Below are positions 1-8,679 of a DNA stretch of 64,000 nucleotides, in pieces (position 1 is the first letter of the stretch; each line of letters begins with the position of its first letter). The notes below the pieces were generated by a model. That model had not been told where the DNA came from. It was given only the letters and a program-made list of their open reading frames with translations, and did not search any database. The stretch comes from Methylocystis sp. Its GTDB lineage: Bacteria; Pseudomonadota; Alphaproteobacteria; Rhizobiales; Beijerinckiaceae. The stretch covers positions 62,001-126,000 of the forward strand of contig JADCCX010000012.1 in NCBI GenBank assembly GCA_020252485.1. Reading direction: 5' to 3'. Both the position numbers and the translations under genes were made by a program.

Positions 1-178
1 GCGGGCAGAAGGCGATCGCCAGCCAGAGGCCGGGGCGGGGCGCGAAGATCAGCGTGGCCGCCAACGCGAGCAGGAGAAAGAGCAGCAAGAGCTTTTGCTT
101 GAATGATGCCCCATCCCGGGCGCCGAACGCCGGCTGAGGCAGCGGAAGGGCCTCCGCTCCGCGCGAGACCAGCGACAT
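1..178 (-). CDS. N-terminus of a membrane protein, possibly a glycosyltransferase (partial)
   Basis: Only the first 59 codons are in the window; the gene runs off the left edge. It opens with about 30 polar residues and then a strongly hydrophobic stretch rich in Leu and Ala (FKQKLLLLFLLLALAATLIF), which is a clear membrane segment. The ATG is at 178-176, five bases after the stop of the LuxR-type gene, so the two are probably cotranscribed. The layout resembles the start of membrane-bound family 2 glycosyltransferases of Rhizobiales, but no catalytic region is visible, so the function is a guess. Confidence 0.5.
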   Translation of the reverse strand, partial: MSLVSRGAEALPLPQPAFGARDGASFKQKLLLLFLLLALAATLIFAPRPGLWLAIAFCP

Positions 179-183
179 GCCGC

Positions 184-933
184 TTAGCGTGGCGGCGGGA
201 TGAGTCCGCGGGCGACCGCCTTGGCGGCGGCATGCGCCCGGCTGGAGGCTTCAAGCTTGCCGACCGCCGCATCGATGAAGAAGTTGACCGTCGCAGGGGT
301 CAGGCCGAGATTTTCGCCGATCATCTTGCTGGTGTGCCCATTCGCCACCCAGACGAGGCATTCACGTTCACGCGGGGTCAGGCGGATGACGCTGATTTCG
401 TCGATTCCGAACCGTACGCGCAGCACGGCGCTATGGAGGGCCGGCTGCAGCACGCTCATCGCTGCAGCCATGTCGTGTTTGGAGGCAACCCAGCGCTTTT
501 CGGTCGCCTCGCTGGTCAGCGTCAACAGCGAGCGATCGCCGAGCGGTCCTCGGTACGTCATGGTCAGCGCCTGCCTGCCGAGCTGAAACTCGGCGAAATC
601 CTTGAAGTAGCGTTTCGGCTTGCCCCTTGCGGGCGGCAGCTCCGACCAGTCGATCGGCTGACTTGACCGGTCGCTCAATCCGTTCAGCGGATCATTCAGG
701 GGATAACCGCTCGCTTCGGCGTGCTTGCGCCATTTATCGCCGTAGGTATCGATGTAGAAAGGGTCATCACCAACGACGCCCGGAACATGGCGCATGATGA
801 AGCATCCATGACGCGCCCCGGCGACCCGGCAGACATCCTGAAGGCATTTGAGGAGGTCGGTGCGAGGACCGACCCCATTCAAACCTTGAGCCAGCCAAGC
901 GACGATCCGGCGCGGAGAAGGTTGAGAAGTCAT
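184..933 (-). CDS. LuxR-family transcriptional regulator (quorum-sensing type, solo)
   Basis: This 249-residue protein has the two-part LuxR layout. The N-terminal part (about 20-165) resembles an autoinducer-binding domain and keeps Asp81-Pro82 and Trp96, at positions typical of acyl-homoserine-lactone receptors. Residues 185-245 form a LuxR-type helix-turn-helix (LTPRERECLVW, then TSKMIGENLGL). The ATG at 933 was chosen because an AGGGG sits about ten bases upstream; the open frame continues upstream without a good start. No luxI synthase lies in the window, so it may be an orphan receptor. Its closest partner is the membrane protein just downstream. The ligand cannot be told from the sequence. 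Confidence 0.85.
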   Translation of the reverse strand: MTSQPSPRRIVAWLAQGLNGVGPRTDLLKCLQDVCRVAGARHGCFIMRHVPGVVGDDPFYIDTYGDKWRKHAEASGYPLNDPLNGLSDRSSQPIDWSELPPARGKPKRYFKDFAEFQLGRQALTMTYRGPLGDRSLLTLTSEATEKRWVASKHDMAAAMSVLQPALHSAVLRVRFGIDEISVIRLTPRERECLVWVANGHTSKMIGENLGLTPATVNFFIDAAVGKLEASSRAHAAAKAVARGLIPPPR

Positions 934-1334
934 GAAGATACCCCTGATAATAAACCTAGGCTGAGTCCGACAAATCCAGCAATTCGGGCGGTGCTCCGCA
1001 TCTTCCGGGATTAAGGAATTCCGTCGCCGCTTGCCTCTGGGGGCGCGGGGGCATAAACCACTGGTCAGGATCAGAAGGGCCGACCGTTGGATCACCCCGC
1101 AGAACCGAGTTCGGCTCGGAAACGGCGTTTGGCGGATGCCTTGAGGCGGAATCTCACGGAACGGAAATCCCAGCAATTGGCGCGGAAGACGGATAATCCC
1201 CCAGACAGAGACGCGAAAGCTGTGGAGCGCGCCAGCTCAAGCGATATCGCAAAGAAAACGTAGCGTTACCAATACGACAGCGCCTCCTCGCCTTCGGCGG
1301 GCGCGGGCGGCGAAGCAGGAACCAAGACAGGCCA
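934..1334. other. Intergenic region between divergent luxR-type gene and murA
   Basis: About 400 bases without a convincing gene. Frames that stay open here run antisense to murA or extend the regulator upstream without a ribosome site. It must hold the promoters of the leftward regulator and of murA. The only structure I see is a short CCGAG/CTCGG inverted repeat near 1105-1120 and a GC-rich stretch just before murA. I could not identify a lux box or a structured RNA. Confidence 0.5.
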
Positions 1335-2624
1335 ATGGATCGCATCAGCATCACCGGTGGAGCCAAGCTCCATGGCTCGATTCCCATCTCCGGCGCGAAG
1401 AATGCCGCCCTGCCGCTGATGACAGCGGCCTTGCTGACCGACGACGGCGTCACGCTCGACAACGTGCCGCGGCTTTCGGACGTGACGCAGCTTTTGCGCA
1501 TCCTCAGCAATCACGGCGTGGATCACAAGATCGCCGGACGGCTGGCGGGGCAAACGACGGAAACCGGCCAGACCATCGATCTTTCCGCCCGGCAGATCGT
1601 CGATACGACGGCGCCATACGAACTCGTTTCGCGCATGCGGGCGAGCTTCTGGGTGATCGGCCCGCTGCTTGCCCGCATGGGCCTGGCGAAGGTTTCGCTG
1701 CCCGGCGGCTGCGCCATCGGGACCCGGCCTGTCGATCTTTATCTGCAAGCGCTTGAAAGGCTCGGCGCATCGATCGAAATCGAGGCGGGCTACGTCATCG
1801 CCGCCGCGCCGAAAGGCCTGAAGGGCGCGGAGATCTTCTTTCCGAAAGTGACGGTGGGCGCGACCCATACGGCGCTTATGGCTGCGGTTCTGGCCGACGG
1901 CAGGAGCGTGATCCACAATGCGGCCCGCGAGCCCGAGGTCGTCGATCTCGCCGGCCTCCTGAACAAGATGGGCGCGAGGATCACCGGCGCCGGAACCGCG
2001 ACGATCGAGATTCAGGGTGTCAGCCGGCTGCATGGAGCGCGCCATTCGGTGCTGCCCGACCGGATCGAGACAGGCACCTACGCCATGGCTGTCGCCATGA
2101 CTGGCGGCGATGTGGTGCTTGAGAACGCCCGCTACGATCTCCTCAAATCGGCCTTCGATGTCCTCCAGCGCATCGGCGTCACCGTCGAGAAGCAGGAGAA
2201 CGGGGTGCGTATTGCCCGAAACGGGGCTGGCGTTTCCTCCGCAGACGTCACGACCCAGCCGTTTCCCGGCTTCCCGACCGACTTGCAGGCCCAGTTCATG
2301 GCGCTGATGTGCAAGGCCAATGGCGTGTCGCATATCCGCGAAACGATCTTCGAAAACCGCTTCATGCATGTGCAGGAGCTCGCCCGGCTCGGTGCCCGCA
2401 TCAAGCTTGATGGCGACATGGCGGTGATCGAAGGGGTGAAGAGCCTGACCGGCGCGCAGGTGATGGCGACCGACCTCAGGGCTTCCGTGGCGATGGTGAT
2501 CGCCGGTCTCGCCGCCGAAGGTGAGACGGTCGTCCACCGGGTCTACCATCTCGACCGGGGCTTCGAAGCGCTCGAGAAGAAGCTCCAGAGGTGCGGAGCG
2601 CAGGTCGAACGAATCAGCGACTGA
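1335..2624 (+). CDS. murA: UDP-N-acetylglucosamine 1-carboxyvinyltransferase (MurA)
   Basis: This cytoplasmic enzyme transfers enolpyruvate from PEP to UDP-GlcNAc, the first committed step of peptidoglycan synthesis. The 429 residues match the usual length. Lys22-Asn23 of the substrate loop ([10 protein letters not shown]) and the catalytic Cys126 in the [14 protein letters not shown] loop are present, so it should be sensitive to fosfomycin. It is followed by hisD after a 28-base gap. In many Rhizobiales a DUF2948 gene lies between murA and hisD; it is missing here. Confidence 0.97.
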   Translation: MDRISITGGAKLHGSIPISGAKNAALPLMTAALLTDDGVTLDNVPRLSDVTQLLRILSNHGVDHKIAGRLAGQTTETGQTIDLSARQIVDTTAPYELVSRMRASFWVIGPLLARMGLAKVSLPGGCAIGTRPVDLYLQALERLGASIEIEAGYVIAAAPKGLKGAEIFFPKVTVGATHTALMAAVLADGRSVIHNAAREPEVVDLAGLLNKMGARITGAGTATIEIQGVSRLHGARHSVLPDRIETGTYAMAVAMTGGDVVLENARYDLLKSAFDVLQRIGVTVEKQENGVRIARNGAGVSSADVTTQPFPGFPTDLQAQFMALMCKANGVSHIRETIFENRFMHVQELARLGARIKLDGDMAVIEGVKSLTGAQVMATDLRASVAMVIAGLAAEGETVVHRVYHLDRGFEALEKKLQRCGAQVERISD

Positions 2625-2652
2625 CGTTCAGCAACACCGACAGGGCAGTGCC

Positions 2653-3954
2653 ATGACGCAGAGATTGGACAGAAGCGCGCCGGGCTTTGAGGCCGCTTTC
2701 CGGACGCTGCTCGAACAGAAGCGCGAAGTATCGGAAGAGGTGACCAGCGCGGTGGCCGGGATCATCGCGGCGGTCCGCAAGGAGGGCGACCGCGCCCTCG
2801 CCGATCTCTCCCGCCGCTTCGACAGCGTCGATCTCAACCGGCTGGGTCTTCGCGTGGGGGCAGACACCATCGCGGAGGCCAGGGCGGCTTGTGACGCGAA
2901 GGCGCTCGCCGCGCTGGAATTCGCGAAGGACCGGATCGAGGCCTATCATCTCAAGCAGCGGCCGCAGGACAGCCTTTTCACCGATGCGCTGGGAGTGAAC
3001 CTCGGCTGGCGCTGGACCGCCATCGAATCGGTGGGGCTTTATGTGCCCGGCGGAAGCGCGAGCTATCCTTCCTCCGTGCTGATGAACGCCGTGCCGGCCA
3101 AGGCCGCGGGCGTCCCGCGCGTGGTGATGGCGGTGCCGGCGCCGGGAGGGGCGATCAACCCGCTCGTTCTGGTCGCCGCCTCCATCGCCGGGGTGGACGA
3201 GATCTACCGCGTCGGCGGCGCCCAGGCCGTGGCGGCGCTCGCCTATGGCACGGCGAGCATCGCGCCCGTGGTGAAGATCGTGGGTCCCGGCAACGCCTAT
3301 GTCGCCGCCGCCAAGCGGCAGGTGTTCGGCCAGGTCGGCATCGACATGATCGCCGGTCCGTCAGAGGTGGTCGTGCTGGCCGACGGCACCGCCAATCCGG
3401 CCTGGATCGCGGCCGATCTGCTCGCCCAGGCCGAGCACGATGCCTCCGCGCAATCCATCCTCATCACGGATTCCGCCGTGCTCGCCGCCGATGTCGAGGC
3501 CGCCGTCGCCGGGCAATTGCGCACGCTGCCGCGGCGCGCCATCGCGGAAGCCTCCTGGCGCGATTTCGGGGCGATCATCCTCGTCCCGTCGCTCGCCGAA
3601 GCGGCGCCGCTGGTGGATCGCCTGGCGCCGGAGCATCTGGAAATCATCGCCGCCGACGCCGAGCAGCTCTCCGCCGCCATCCGCAACGCAGGCGCGATCT
3701 TCCTGGGCGCGCATACGCCGGAGGCCATCGGCGATTATGTGGGCGGCTCAAACCATGTCTTGCCGACCGCCCGCAGCGCCCGCTACGCTTCGGGTCTGGG
3801 AGTGCTCGATTTCATGAAGCGGACATCCATCCTGCGATGCGGGCCCGATCAGCTGGGCGCGCTTGGCCCGGCGGCGATGGCGCTCGGCCAGGCCGAAGGG
3901 CTCGACGCCCATGCGCGCTCGATCGCCATTCGCCTCAATCTGCCGCTGGATTGA
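2653..3954 (+). CDS. hisD: Histidinol dehydrogenase
   Basis: This 433-residue zinc enzyme oxidises L-histidinol to L-histidine in two NAD-dependent steps. Family blocks are intact: VPGGSASYPSSVLMNAVP, GGAQAVAALAYGT, GPGNAYVAAAKRQVFG, the APEHLE catalytic Glu-His pair, and GGSNHVLPT near the C-terminus. The ATG at 2653 (protein begins MTQRLDR) is preferred over upstream in-frame codons because it gives the family length and leaves murA non-overlapping. It is followed after six bases by the UPF0262 gene, a conserved order in Rhizobiales. Other his genes are not in the window. Confidence 0.97.
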   Translation: MTQRLDRSAPGFEAAFRTLLEQKREVSEEVTSAVAGIIAAVRKEGDRALADLSRRFDSVDLNRLGLRVGADTIAEARAACDAKALAALEFAKDRIEAYHLKQRPQDSLFTDALGVNLGWRWTAIESVGLYVPGGSASYPSSVLMNAVPAKAAGVPRVVMAVPAPGGAINPLVLVAASIAGVDEIYRVGGAQAVAALAYGTASIAPVVKIVGPGNAYVAAAKRQVFGQVGIDMIAGPSEVVVLADGTANPAWIAADLLAQAEHDASAQSILITDSAVLAADVEAAVAGQLRTLPRRAIAEASWRDFGAIILVPSLAEAAPLVDRLAPEHLEIIAADAEQLSAAIRNAGAIFLGAHTPEAIGDYVGGSNHVLPTARSARYASGLGVLDFMKRTSILRCGPDQLGALGPAAMALGQAEGLDAHARSIAIRLNLPLD

Positions 3955-3960
3955 CCCGCG

Positions 3961-4461
3961 ATGAACCGCGACCCTTCGGCAAAATCAACGCAGCGGCTGG
4001 TTTCGGTCGTGCTGGATGCCGCCTCGATCGAGCGCGGCACGCCGGATCAGGAGCATGAGCGGCTCACCGCCATCTACGATCTCGTCGAGGAGAACAAATT
4101 CGCCCTGCCGGACGGGCGCGCTGGCCCCTTCGCCCTGCATATCAGCATGATGAGCGGGCGGCTCGCCTTCGATATCCGCACCGAGGATGGCCGGCACATC
4201 ATCACGCATGGCCTGTCGCTTTCGCCGTTCCGGCGGGTGATCAAGGACTATTTCATGATCTGCGAGAGCTATTACGAGGCGATCCGCACCGCGACGGCGG
4301 AACAGATCGAGGCGATCGACATGGGCCGGCGCGGCATCCACAACGAGGCTGCGGAAATCGTGATCGAGCGCCTGAAGGACAAGGTCTCCATCGATTTCCA
4401 GACGGCGCGCCGCATCTTCACGCTGCTGGCGGCGCTGAGCTGGACGGGCCGGGAAACCTGA
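3961..4461 (+). CDS. UPF0262 family protein
   Basis: This 166-residue soluble protein is recognised as UPF0262 from its sequence (for example the LSPFRRVIKDYFMICESYYEA segment, read in two parts around residues 88-108) and from its place directly after hisD and before a low-molecular-weight phosphatase. The family is confined largely to alphaproteobacteria and has no established biochemical function. It has no signal peptide or membrane segment. Spacing of six bases to hisD and five to the next gene points to one operon. Confidence 0.88.
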   Translation: MNRDPSAKSTQRLVSVVLDAASIERGTPDQEHERLTAIYDLVEENKFALPDGRAGPFALHISMMSGRLAFDIRTEDGRHIITHGLSLSPFRRVIKDYFMICESYYEAIRTATAEQIEAIDMGRRGIHNEAAEIVIERLKDKVSIDFQTARRIFTLLAALSWTGRET

Positions 4462-4466
4462 GCACG

Positions 4467-4898
4467 ATGAATGACCGCCCGCATTCGATCCTCTTCGCCT
4501 GCACGCTGAACGCCGTGCGCTCGCCCATGGCGGAAGGCCTCGCCCGCGCCATCCTCGGCCAGCGGATCTATGTCGATTCCGCCGGCCTTTCGACCGCGAG
4601 CCTCGATGCTTTCGCGGTCGCCGCTCTCGCCGAAATCGGCATCGACATCACTGATCATAATACCCAGGGATTCGACGATATCGCCGTTGATGAATTCGAC
4701 ATCATCGTGGCGCTGTCCCCCGAGGCGCTGGAGAAGGTGCGGATGCTCACCCGGCATTCCTCCGTTGATGTCGAATACTGGCCGACCGAAGACCCGACGG
4801 CCGAAAGCGGCGGCTCCCGCGAAAGCCGCCTGCAGGCCTACCGCAGCGTCCGCGACGGCCTGCGCCGGCGCATCAAGGAGCGTTTCGGGGACGTTTGA
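4467..4898 (+). CDS. Low-molecular-weight protein-tyrosine-phosphatase / ArsC-like protein
   Basis: This 143-residue protein has the phosphatase P-loop near its N-terminus, Cys12-x5-Arg18-Ser19 (ACTLNAVRSP), and a late Asp in PTEDPT as the likely general acid. This is the low-molecular-weight phosphatase fold, shared by thioredoxin-coupled arsenate reductases. Its position after hisD and UPF0262 is a conserved Rhizobiales arrangement, often followed by infA; infA is not present here. The substrate is unknown, and protein phosphatase is more likely than arsenate reductase given the housekeeping context. Confidence 0.85.
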   Translation: MNDRPHSILFACTLNAVRSPMAEGLARAILGQRIYVDSAGLSTASLDAFAVAALAEIGIDITDHNTQGFDDIAVDEFDIIVALSPEALEKVRMLTRHSSVDVEYWPTEDPTAESGGSRESRLQAYRSVRDGLRRRIKERFGDV

Positions 4899-4919
4899 CG
4901 GCATCCAGCGGACGATGGC

Positions 4920-5195
4920 TCACGGCGTGTACGCCAATTCCTTGAGCGCATCGCGGACATCATCCCCGGTGACATCGGCGAGCGCCCTGGCGACCTTGCA
5001 AGCTGCGGTCTTGCGCTTCGGGATCATCACCAGGATGATTGTTTCCTCGCCGGGACAGGCGGGATCGGCGCAAGCGATCTCGCTGACGCTGATGCCAATG
5101 TCGGGATTGCGGCCGAGCGCCTCGAAGACAAGGCCCTTCACCCGCTCGTGGCTCGTGCGGTCAGGGCCTTTGGGTTTGAGCGAGAGCTTCCACAT
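4920..5195 (-). CDS. Conserved small protein with CxDPxCP motif
   Basis: This 91-residue protein is soluble and carries a CADPACPGEETI motif in its middle, with two cysteines that could bind metal or act in redox. I recognise the pattern from small alphaproteobacterial proteins that are sometimes labelled nitrate-reductase-like without support. The ATG at 5195 (MWKLSLKPKGP) was chosen because the conserved part begins there; the open frame extends upstream without a good start. It lies 31 bases after the WD40 gene and probably ends that leftward operon. Its function is unknown. Confidence 0.65.
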   Translation of the reverse strand: MWKLSLKPKGPDRTSHERVKGLVFEALGRNPDIGISVSEIACADPACPGEETIILVMIPKRKTAACKVARALADVTGDDVRDALKELAYTP

Positions 5196-5226
5196 GCGTT
5201 GATCCTCACATGCGCGTGCGGCAACC

Positions 5227-6225
5227 TCAAGGCAAGGTGAGGATGCCGGCGAAGCCATCCGCCGCCCCGATCGCCAGACGCCGGCCGGGCTTGTCCCAGG
5301 CGAATGCGGTGATCGCCTTCGCGCCTGCGCCGGAGGCCGGCGCACGCACCAGCAGCTCGGACCCGTCCGTCAGCCGCACGAGCATGACGAAGCCATCCTC
5401 ATAGCCGATGGCGACGACCAGGGCGCCGGGATGAAAGGCGACCTGGCTGACGCGCGCCGGCCGCACGCCGCATTCGCGGGGCGCTTTTCCCATCGGCCCG
5501 TCCTTGCCCGAGAAGGGCCAGATGATCGCCGCTTCGGCCCCTGCCGTCGCCAGCCAGTTTCCATCATGCGACCAGCTCATTGACCGTGTCTTGGCGGGAT
5601 AGCCTGTCATGCGCATATGCGCTTTGTCGGTGATGCGCCAGCCGTGCAGCGCATTCTCCTGCATCGAGGTCACGACATACCGCCCATCCGGCGAGACGGT
5701 GAGATCGAGATGCGAGCCTTTCCATGGCAGCGGCTCGGGTTCCGCGCTGGCATTGGGGAACCACAGGCTCGCGCCATTGTAATGGGAGAGCGCCAGCCGA
5801 TACCCCTTGGGCAGAAAGGCGAGGCCGCGCGCCGTCGTCGGCGCGGTCATGGTCCGGATCGCCCCCTTGGCGGAGCGCACCCGCACCGTCCGGCCGAACG
5901 ACCAGGCGATCGAACCGTCGTGACCGGTGGCGATGGCGTCGATCCACTTGCCGCCTTCATCCGCGAGAACCAGCCGCACGCCATCCGCGCCGGTGCGGAC
6001 GACCTTCCCATCCTCGCCGCCGCTGATGATAGCATCCGCCGTGAAGGCGGCTGTCAGCATGCCGGATGGGTGGGCGTCGATCGTCTGCGGTGAAGGCGAC
6101 AGCAGGCGAATGCCGCCGTCAGCCAGCGCAAAAACGGGCGCATCGCCGGGAAAAGCCGCTGCCAGAATGTGCCCGCCAAGGGCATGGGCTTCGACTCGGC
6201 TCGAAAGATCGGGGGGAGCAGGCAT
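5227..6225 (-). CDS. WD40 repeat protein
   Basis: The 332 residues show repeated beta-propeller blades with recurring GHxx, SGGEDGKVV, SPDGRYV, SHDGNWLATAG and YEDG units, as in WD40 scaffolds. There is no signal peptide or membrane segment, so it is probably cytoplasmic and mediates protein contacts. It lies between the GTP-cyclohydrolase-II-like gene (57 bases upstream) and the small CxDPxCP protein (31 bases downstream), all leftward. The partner cannot be deduced from the sequence. Confidence 0.85.
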   Translation of the reverse strand: MPAPPDLSSRVEAHALGGHILAAAFPGDAPVFALADGGIRLLSPSPQTIDAHPSGMLTAAFTADAIISGGEDGKVVRTGADGVRLVLADEGGKWIDAIATGHDGSIAWSFGRTVRVRSAKGAIRTMTAPTTARGLAFLPKGYRLALSHYNGASLWFPNASAEPEPLPWKGSHLDLTVSPDGRYVVTSMQENALHGWRITDKAHMRMTGYPAKTRSMSWSHDGNWLATAGAEAAIIWPFSGKDGPMGKAPRECGVRPARVSQVAFHPGALVVAIGYEDGFVMLVRLTDGSELLVRAPASGAGAKAITAFAWDKPGRRLAIGAADGFAGILTLP

Positions 6226-6282
6226 GGAGTTTTCGATAGCGAAAGCCTTCGCGAATGCAAAGGCCGGAGGCGCGGGCCTGCT

Positions 6283-7539
6283 TCAGAACCGGTCGAGATC
6301 GCGGCCTTTGACGCCCTTGAGCGTTGCCTTGTCCTTGGCGCCCTCGGGCGCGTAATAGCCCGCCGCCTTCTTCGCCTCCATCTCGACGGAGGCGTCATCC
6401 GGCACCAGTTCCGCCGGAATGGGCACCCGCTCGCCGATCTCGATGCCGGAGGCCACCATGGCATCGTACTTCATGTTCGACATCGACATCAGCCGGTCAA
6501 TCCGGCGAATGCCGAACCAATGCAGGATATCGGGCATCAATTGCTGGAAGCGGGCGTCCTGCACGCCCGCCACGCATTCGGTGCGTTCGAAGTAGGTGGC
6601 CGCGCTGTCGCCGCCCTCCTGGCGCTTGCGGGCATTATAGACGAGGAACTTGGTGACCTCGCCCAGGGCCCGGCCTTCCTTGCGGTTATAGACGATGAGG
6701 CCCGCGCCGCCGTTCTGCGCCTCGCGGGCGCATTCCTCGATGCCATGGATCAGATAGGGGCGGCAGGTGCAGATATCGGAACCGAAGACATCCGAGCCAT
6801 TGCACTCGTCATGCACGCGGCAGGCAATGCGATGACGGCCCGATGACAGGCGGCTGACATCACCGAAAACATAGGCCGTAAGCCCGCCGATCGGCGGAAA
6901 GAACACTGAAAGGTCCGGCCTCGTCACCAGTTCGGGGAACATGCCGCCGGTCTGCTCAAAGAGCTGCCGGCGCAGGTTGGTCTCTGGCGTGCCGAAACGT
7001 TCGGCGATGCCCGGCAGGTGCCAGACCGGATCGACCGCAATCTTGGTGACGGCGATCTCGCCCGTCTTCTTCATGATCTCGCCATCGGCCTTGATATGCC
7101 CTGCTGCGAGCCGCGCCTGGATTTCGGGAAGCGTGAGGCGCGCCTTGGTGATGGCGATGGTGGGGCGGATATCCACACCCTCCCCGATCCCGCGGGCGAA
7201 CACCTCCGCCACGAGATGGCCCCATGGGTCGAGCGAGACGATTCTTCCCGGGTCGCTCCATTGCGGATGCGGCCCGATGGCCACCGGCGGATGTGTGTTG
7301 CGCAGGTCCGGCCGCGCCAGCGGATTGAGCGCACCCGACGAGACAGCGAGCGCCCGGTAAAGCGAATAAGCGCCGCCGACGGCGCCGATCACATTGCGAT
7401 CGGCGGGACGCGTCACCGTGCCGATCAGCGCGCCTCTCCGGGCGGGGTCTGCCGCTCCCCATGTCACCGGGAAACGCACTTCGCCCGGCTCAGGATGAGA
7501 GGTGAGACGGATATGGCCTTGCCGGTTCACGCCTGACAT
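6283..7539 (-). CDS. GTP cyclohydrolase II-like protein (RibA/URC1 type)
   Basis: This 418-residue protein has a GTP cyclohydrolase II domain in its C-terminal half. The zinc site is complete: Cys246, Cys257 and Cys259 in HDECNGSDVFGSDICTC, followed by GLIVYNRKEGRALG, which matches the catalytic loop of RibA. An extra N-terminal region of about 200 residues distinguishes it from ordinary RibA and resembles the URC1-like branch, linked in yeasts and some bacteria to uracil catabolism. No rib or urc genes are adjacent. Start ATG at 7539 has a GGGGAAACGAAC leader. Ring opening of GTP is likely, but the pathway is unresolved. Confidence 0.8.
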   Translation of the reverse strand: MSGVNRQGHIRLTSHPEPGEVRFPVTWGAADPARRGALIGTVTRPADRNVIGAVGGAYSLYRALAVSSGALNPLARPDLRNTHPPVAIGPHPQWSDPGRIVSLDPWGHLVAEVFARGIGEGVDIRPTIAITKARLTLPEIQARLAAGHIKADGEIMKKTGEIAVTKIAVDPVWHLPGIAERFGTPETNLRRQLFEQTGGMFPELVTRPDLSVFFPPIGGLTAYVFGDVSRLSSGRHRIACRVHDECNGSDVFGSDICTCRPYLIHGIEECAREAQNGGAGLIVYNRKEGRALGEVTKFLVYNARKRQEGGDSAATYFERTECVAGVQDARFQQLMPDILHWFGIRRIDRLMSMSNMKYDAMVASGIEIGERVPIPAELVPDDASVEMEAKKAAGYYAPEGAKDKATLKGVKGRDLDRF

Positions 7540-7564
7540 GTTCGTTTCCCCGCGCGGCGCCCGG

Positions 7565-7595
7565 AAAACGAAAAGCCCTCCCGCTTGCGGAGGGC
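7565..7595 (-). terminator. Rho-independent terminator after the TadD-like gene
   Basis: On the minus strand a perfect 7-bp stem (7575-7581 with 7589-7595, GCCCTCC/GGAGGGC, 7-base loop) is followed by two short T runs (plus-strand A runs at 7571-7574 and 7565-7568). It sits between the stop of the TPR gene and the start of the cyclohydrolase gene, so it should separate these two leftward units. Confidence 0.75.
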
Positions 7596-7664
7596 TTCGC
7601 GCTCGGATCTTCAACCTGCGATCCACGAAAAGATGGGCCTTGCCGGGCTCCCCGTCAAGGAGCC

Positions 7665-8489
7665 CTATTGCGGGGGCCGCTTGGCGGGCGCGGAGCGGTT
7701 CATGGCTTGCAATTGCCGCCAGTTGTTCTTCTGCGCCGTCATCGAGCGCACGAATGTCACGTTCGCCTGCGCGTCCGCTGGTGAAAGGTCCTTCGCGGCG
7801 GCCTGCTCGGCTTCCTTGTATTTCCCCTCCAGCGCCAGGACCAGCGCGAAATTGCCGCGCACCTGCGGGCTCGCGCCCGGGTGGCTCGCGGCCTGGCGCA
7901 GAGCCTGCTCGGCGTCCGGCAGGCGGTTCGACAAGGCGTAGGACAAGCCGAGATTCGAGAGGATGTTTGGATCGCCCGGCTGCAGCTGCAGGGCGGCCTG
8001 ATAGTATTGCTGCGCCTCGGTGTGCCGGCCCATCTGATCGGCGATCGCCCCTTGCGTGGAGAGCACCCGCCAGTTCGGCCGATCCGGCGTATGCGCCCGG
8101 GCGAGCACTTCCTTGGCCTCGTTGAAGCGGCCGCCATCGGCCAAGGCCTTGCCATAGGCTGCTGCAACCTCCTGGTCGTTCGGAAACTTCGCCGCTGCGG
8201 CCTGCAGCACCGCGATCGCCTGGTTGATCTGACCGACATCGCGCAGCATGCGCGCATAGGTCATGGAAACGCGCTTCTCGCCGGGGGTCTTTTCATATTG
8301 CCGGCCCAGCTGCTCGATGGCGAGACGCTTTTCCGCATCCGTCATCCCCCGCACCTGCTGGTTGATGGAGCCGGTGATGTCGCCGGGGTCGCGCTTCAGG
8401 CAACCACCGAGCAGAACTGCGACGAGCGCTACCGCAACCGCGCTGCGCCTGAACTTGAACCTTGCAGCAAACGGAACAGACAGATCCAT
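7665..8489 (-). CDS. TadD-like TPR lipoprotein
   Basis: The 274-residue protein begins with a lipoprotein signal: charged N-terminus, hydrophobic core and the lipobox LLGGC, giving a lipidated Cys near residue 30. The rest consists of tetratricopeptide repeats (MTYARMLRDVGQINQAI, NILSNLGLSYALSNRLPDAE). This resembles TadD of the Flp/Tad pilus assembly apparatus, an outer-membrane-associated scaffold. No other tad or cpa genes are in the window, so a role in pili is inferred from similarity only. It is divergent from the SleB-type hydrolase and is followed by a terminator. Confidence 0.78.
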   Translation of the reverse strand: MDLSVPFAARFKFRRSAVAVALVAVLLGGCLKRDPGDITGSINQQVRGMTDAEKRLAIEQLGRQYEKTPGEKRVSMTYARMLRDVGQINQAIAVLQAAAAKFPNDQEVAAAYGKALADGGRFNEAKEVLARAHTPDRPNWRVLSTQGAIADQMGRHTEAQQYYQAALQLQPGDPNILSNLGLSYALSNRLPDAEQALRQAASHPGASPQVRGNFALVLALEGKYKEAEQAAAKDLSPADAQANVTFVRSMTAQKNNWRQLQAMNRSAPAKRPPQ

Positions 8490-8679
8490 TGCGGGACCTC
8501 TTTCTGGTACTGAAAAACCCCAGTAGCAGTAGTTTGTTAACCCTAATGCATCGTTAAGCGGAGGGCCCTGAAAGGAATTTCTTTTGGTTAACCGGCCAGC
8601 AACCTTACTGGGCCATTATCCATGTCACGCGATCCGCCGACACGGATCACCTTTCCCAGTTGCGTACGAGTTTGCGTTC

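Noticed and set aside
8537-8591. Three TTAA motifs between the TadD-like and SleB genes as possible CtrA sites
   Set aside because: Spacers are 13 and 30 bases, not seven, so only half-sites are present.
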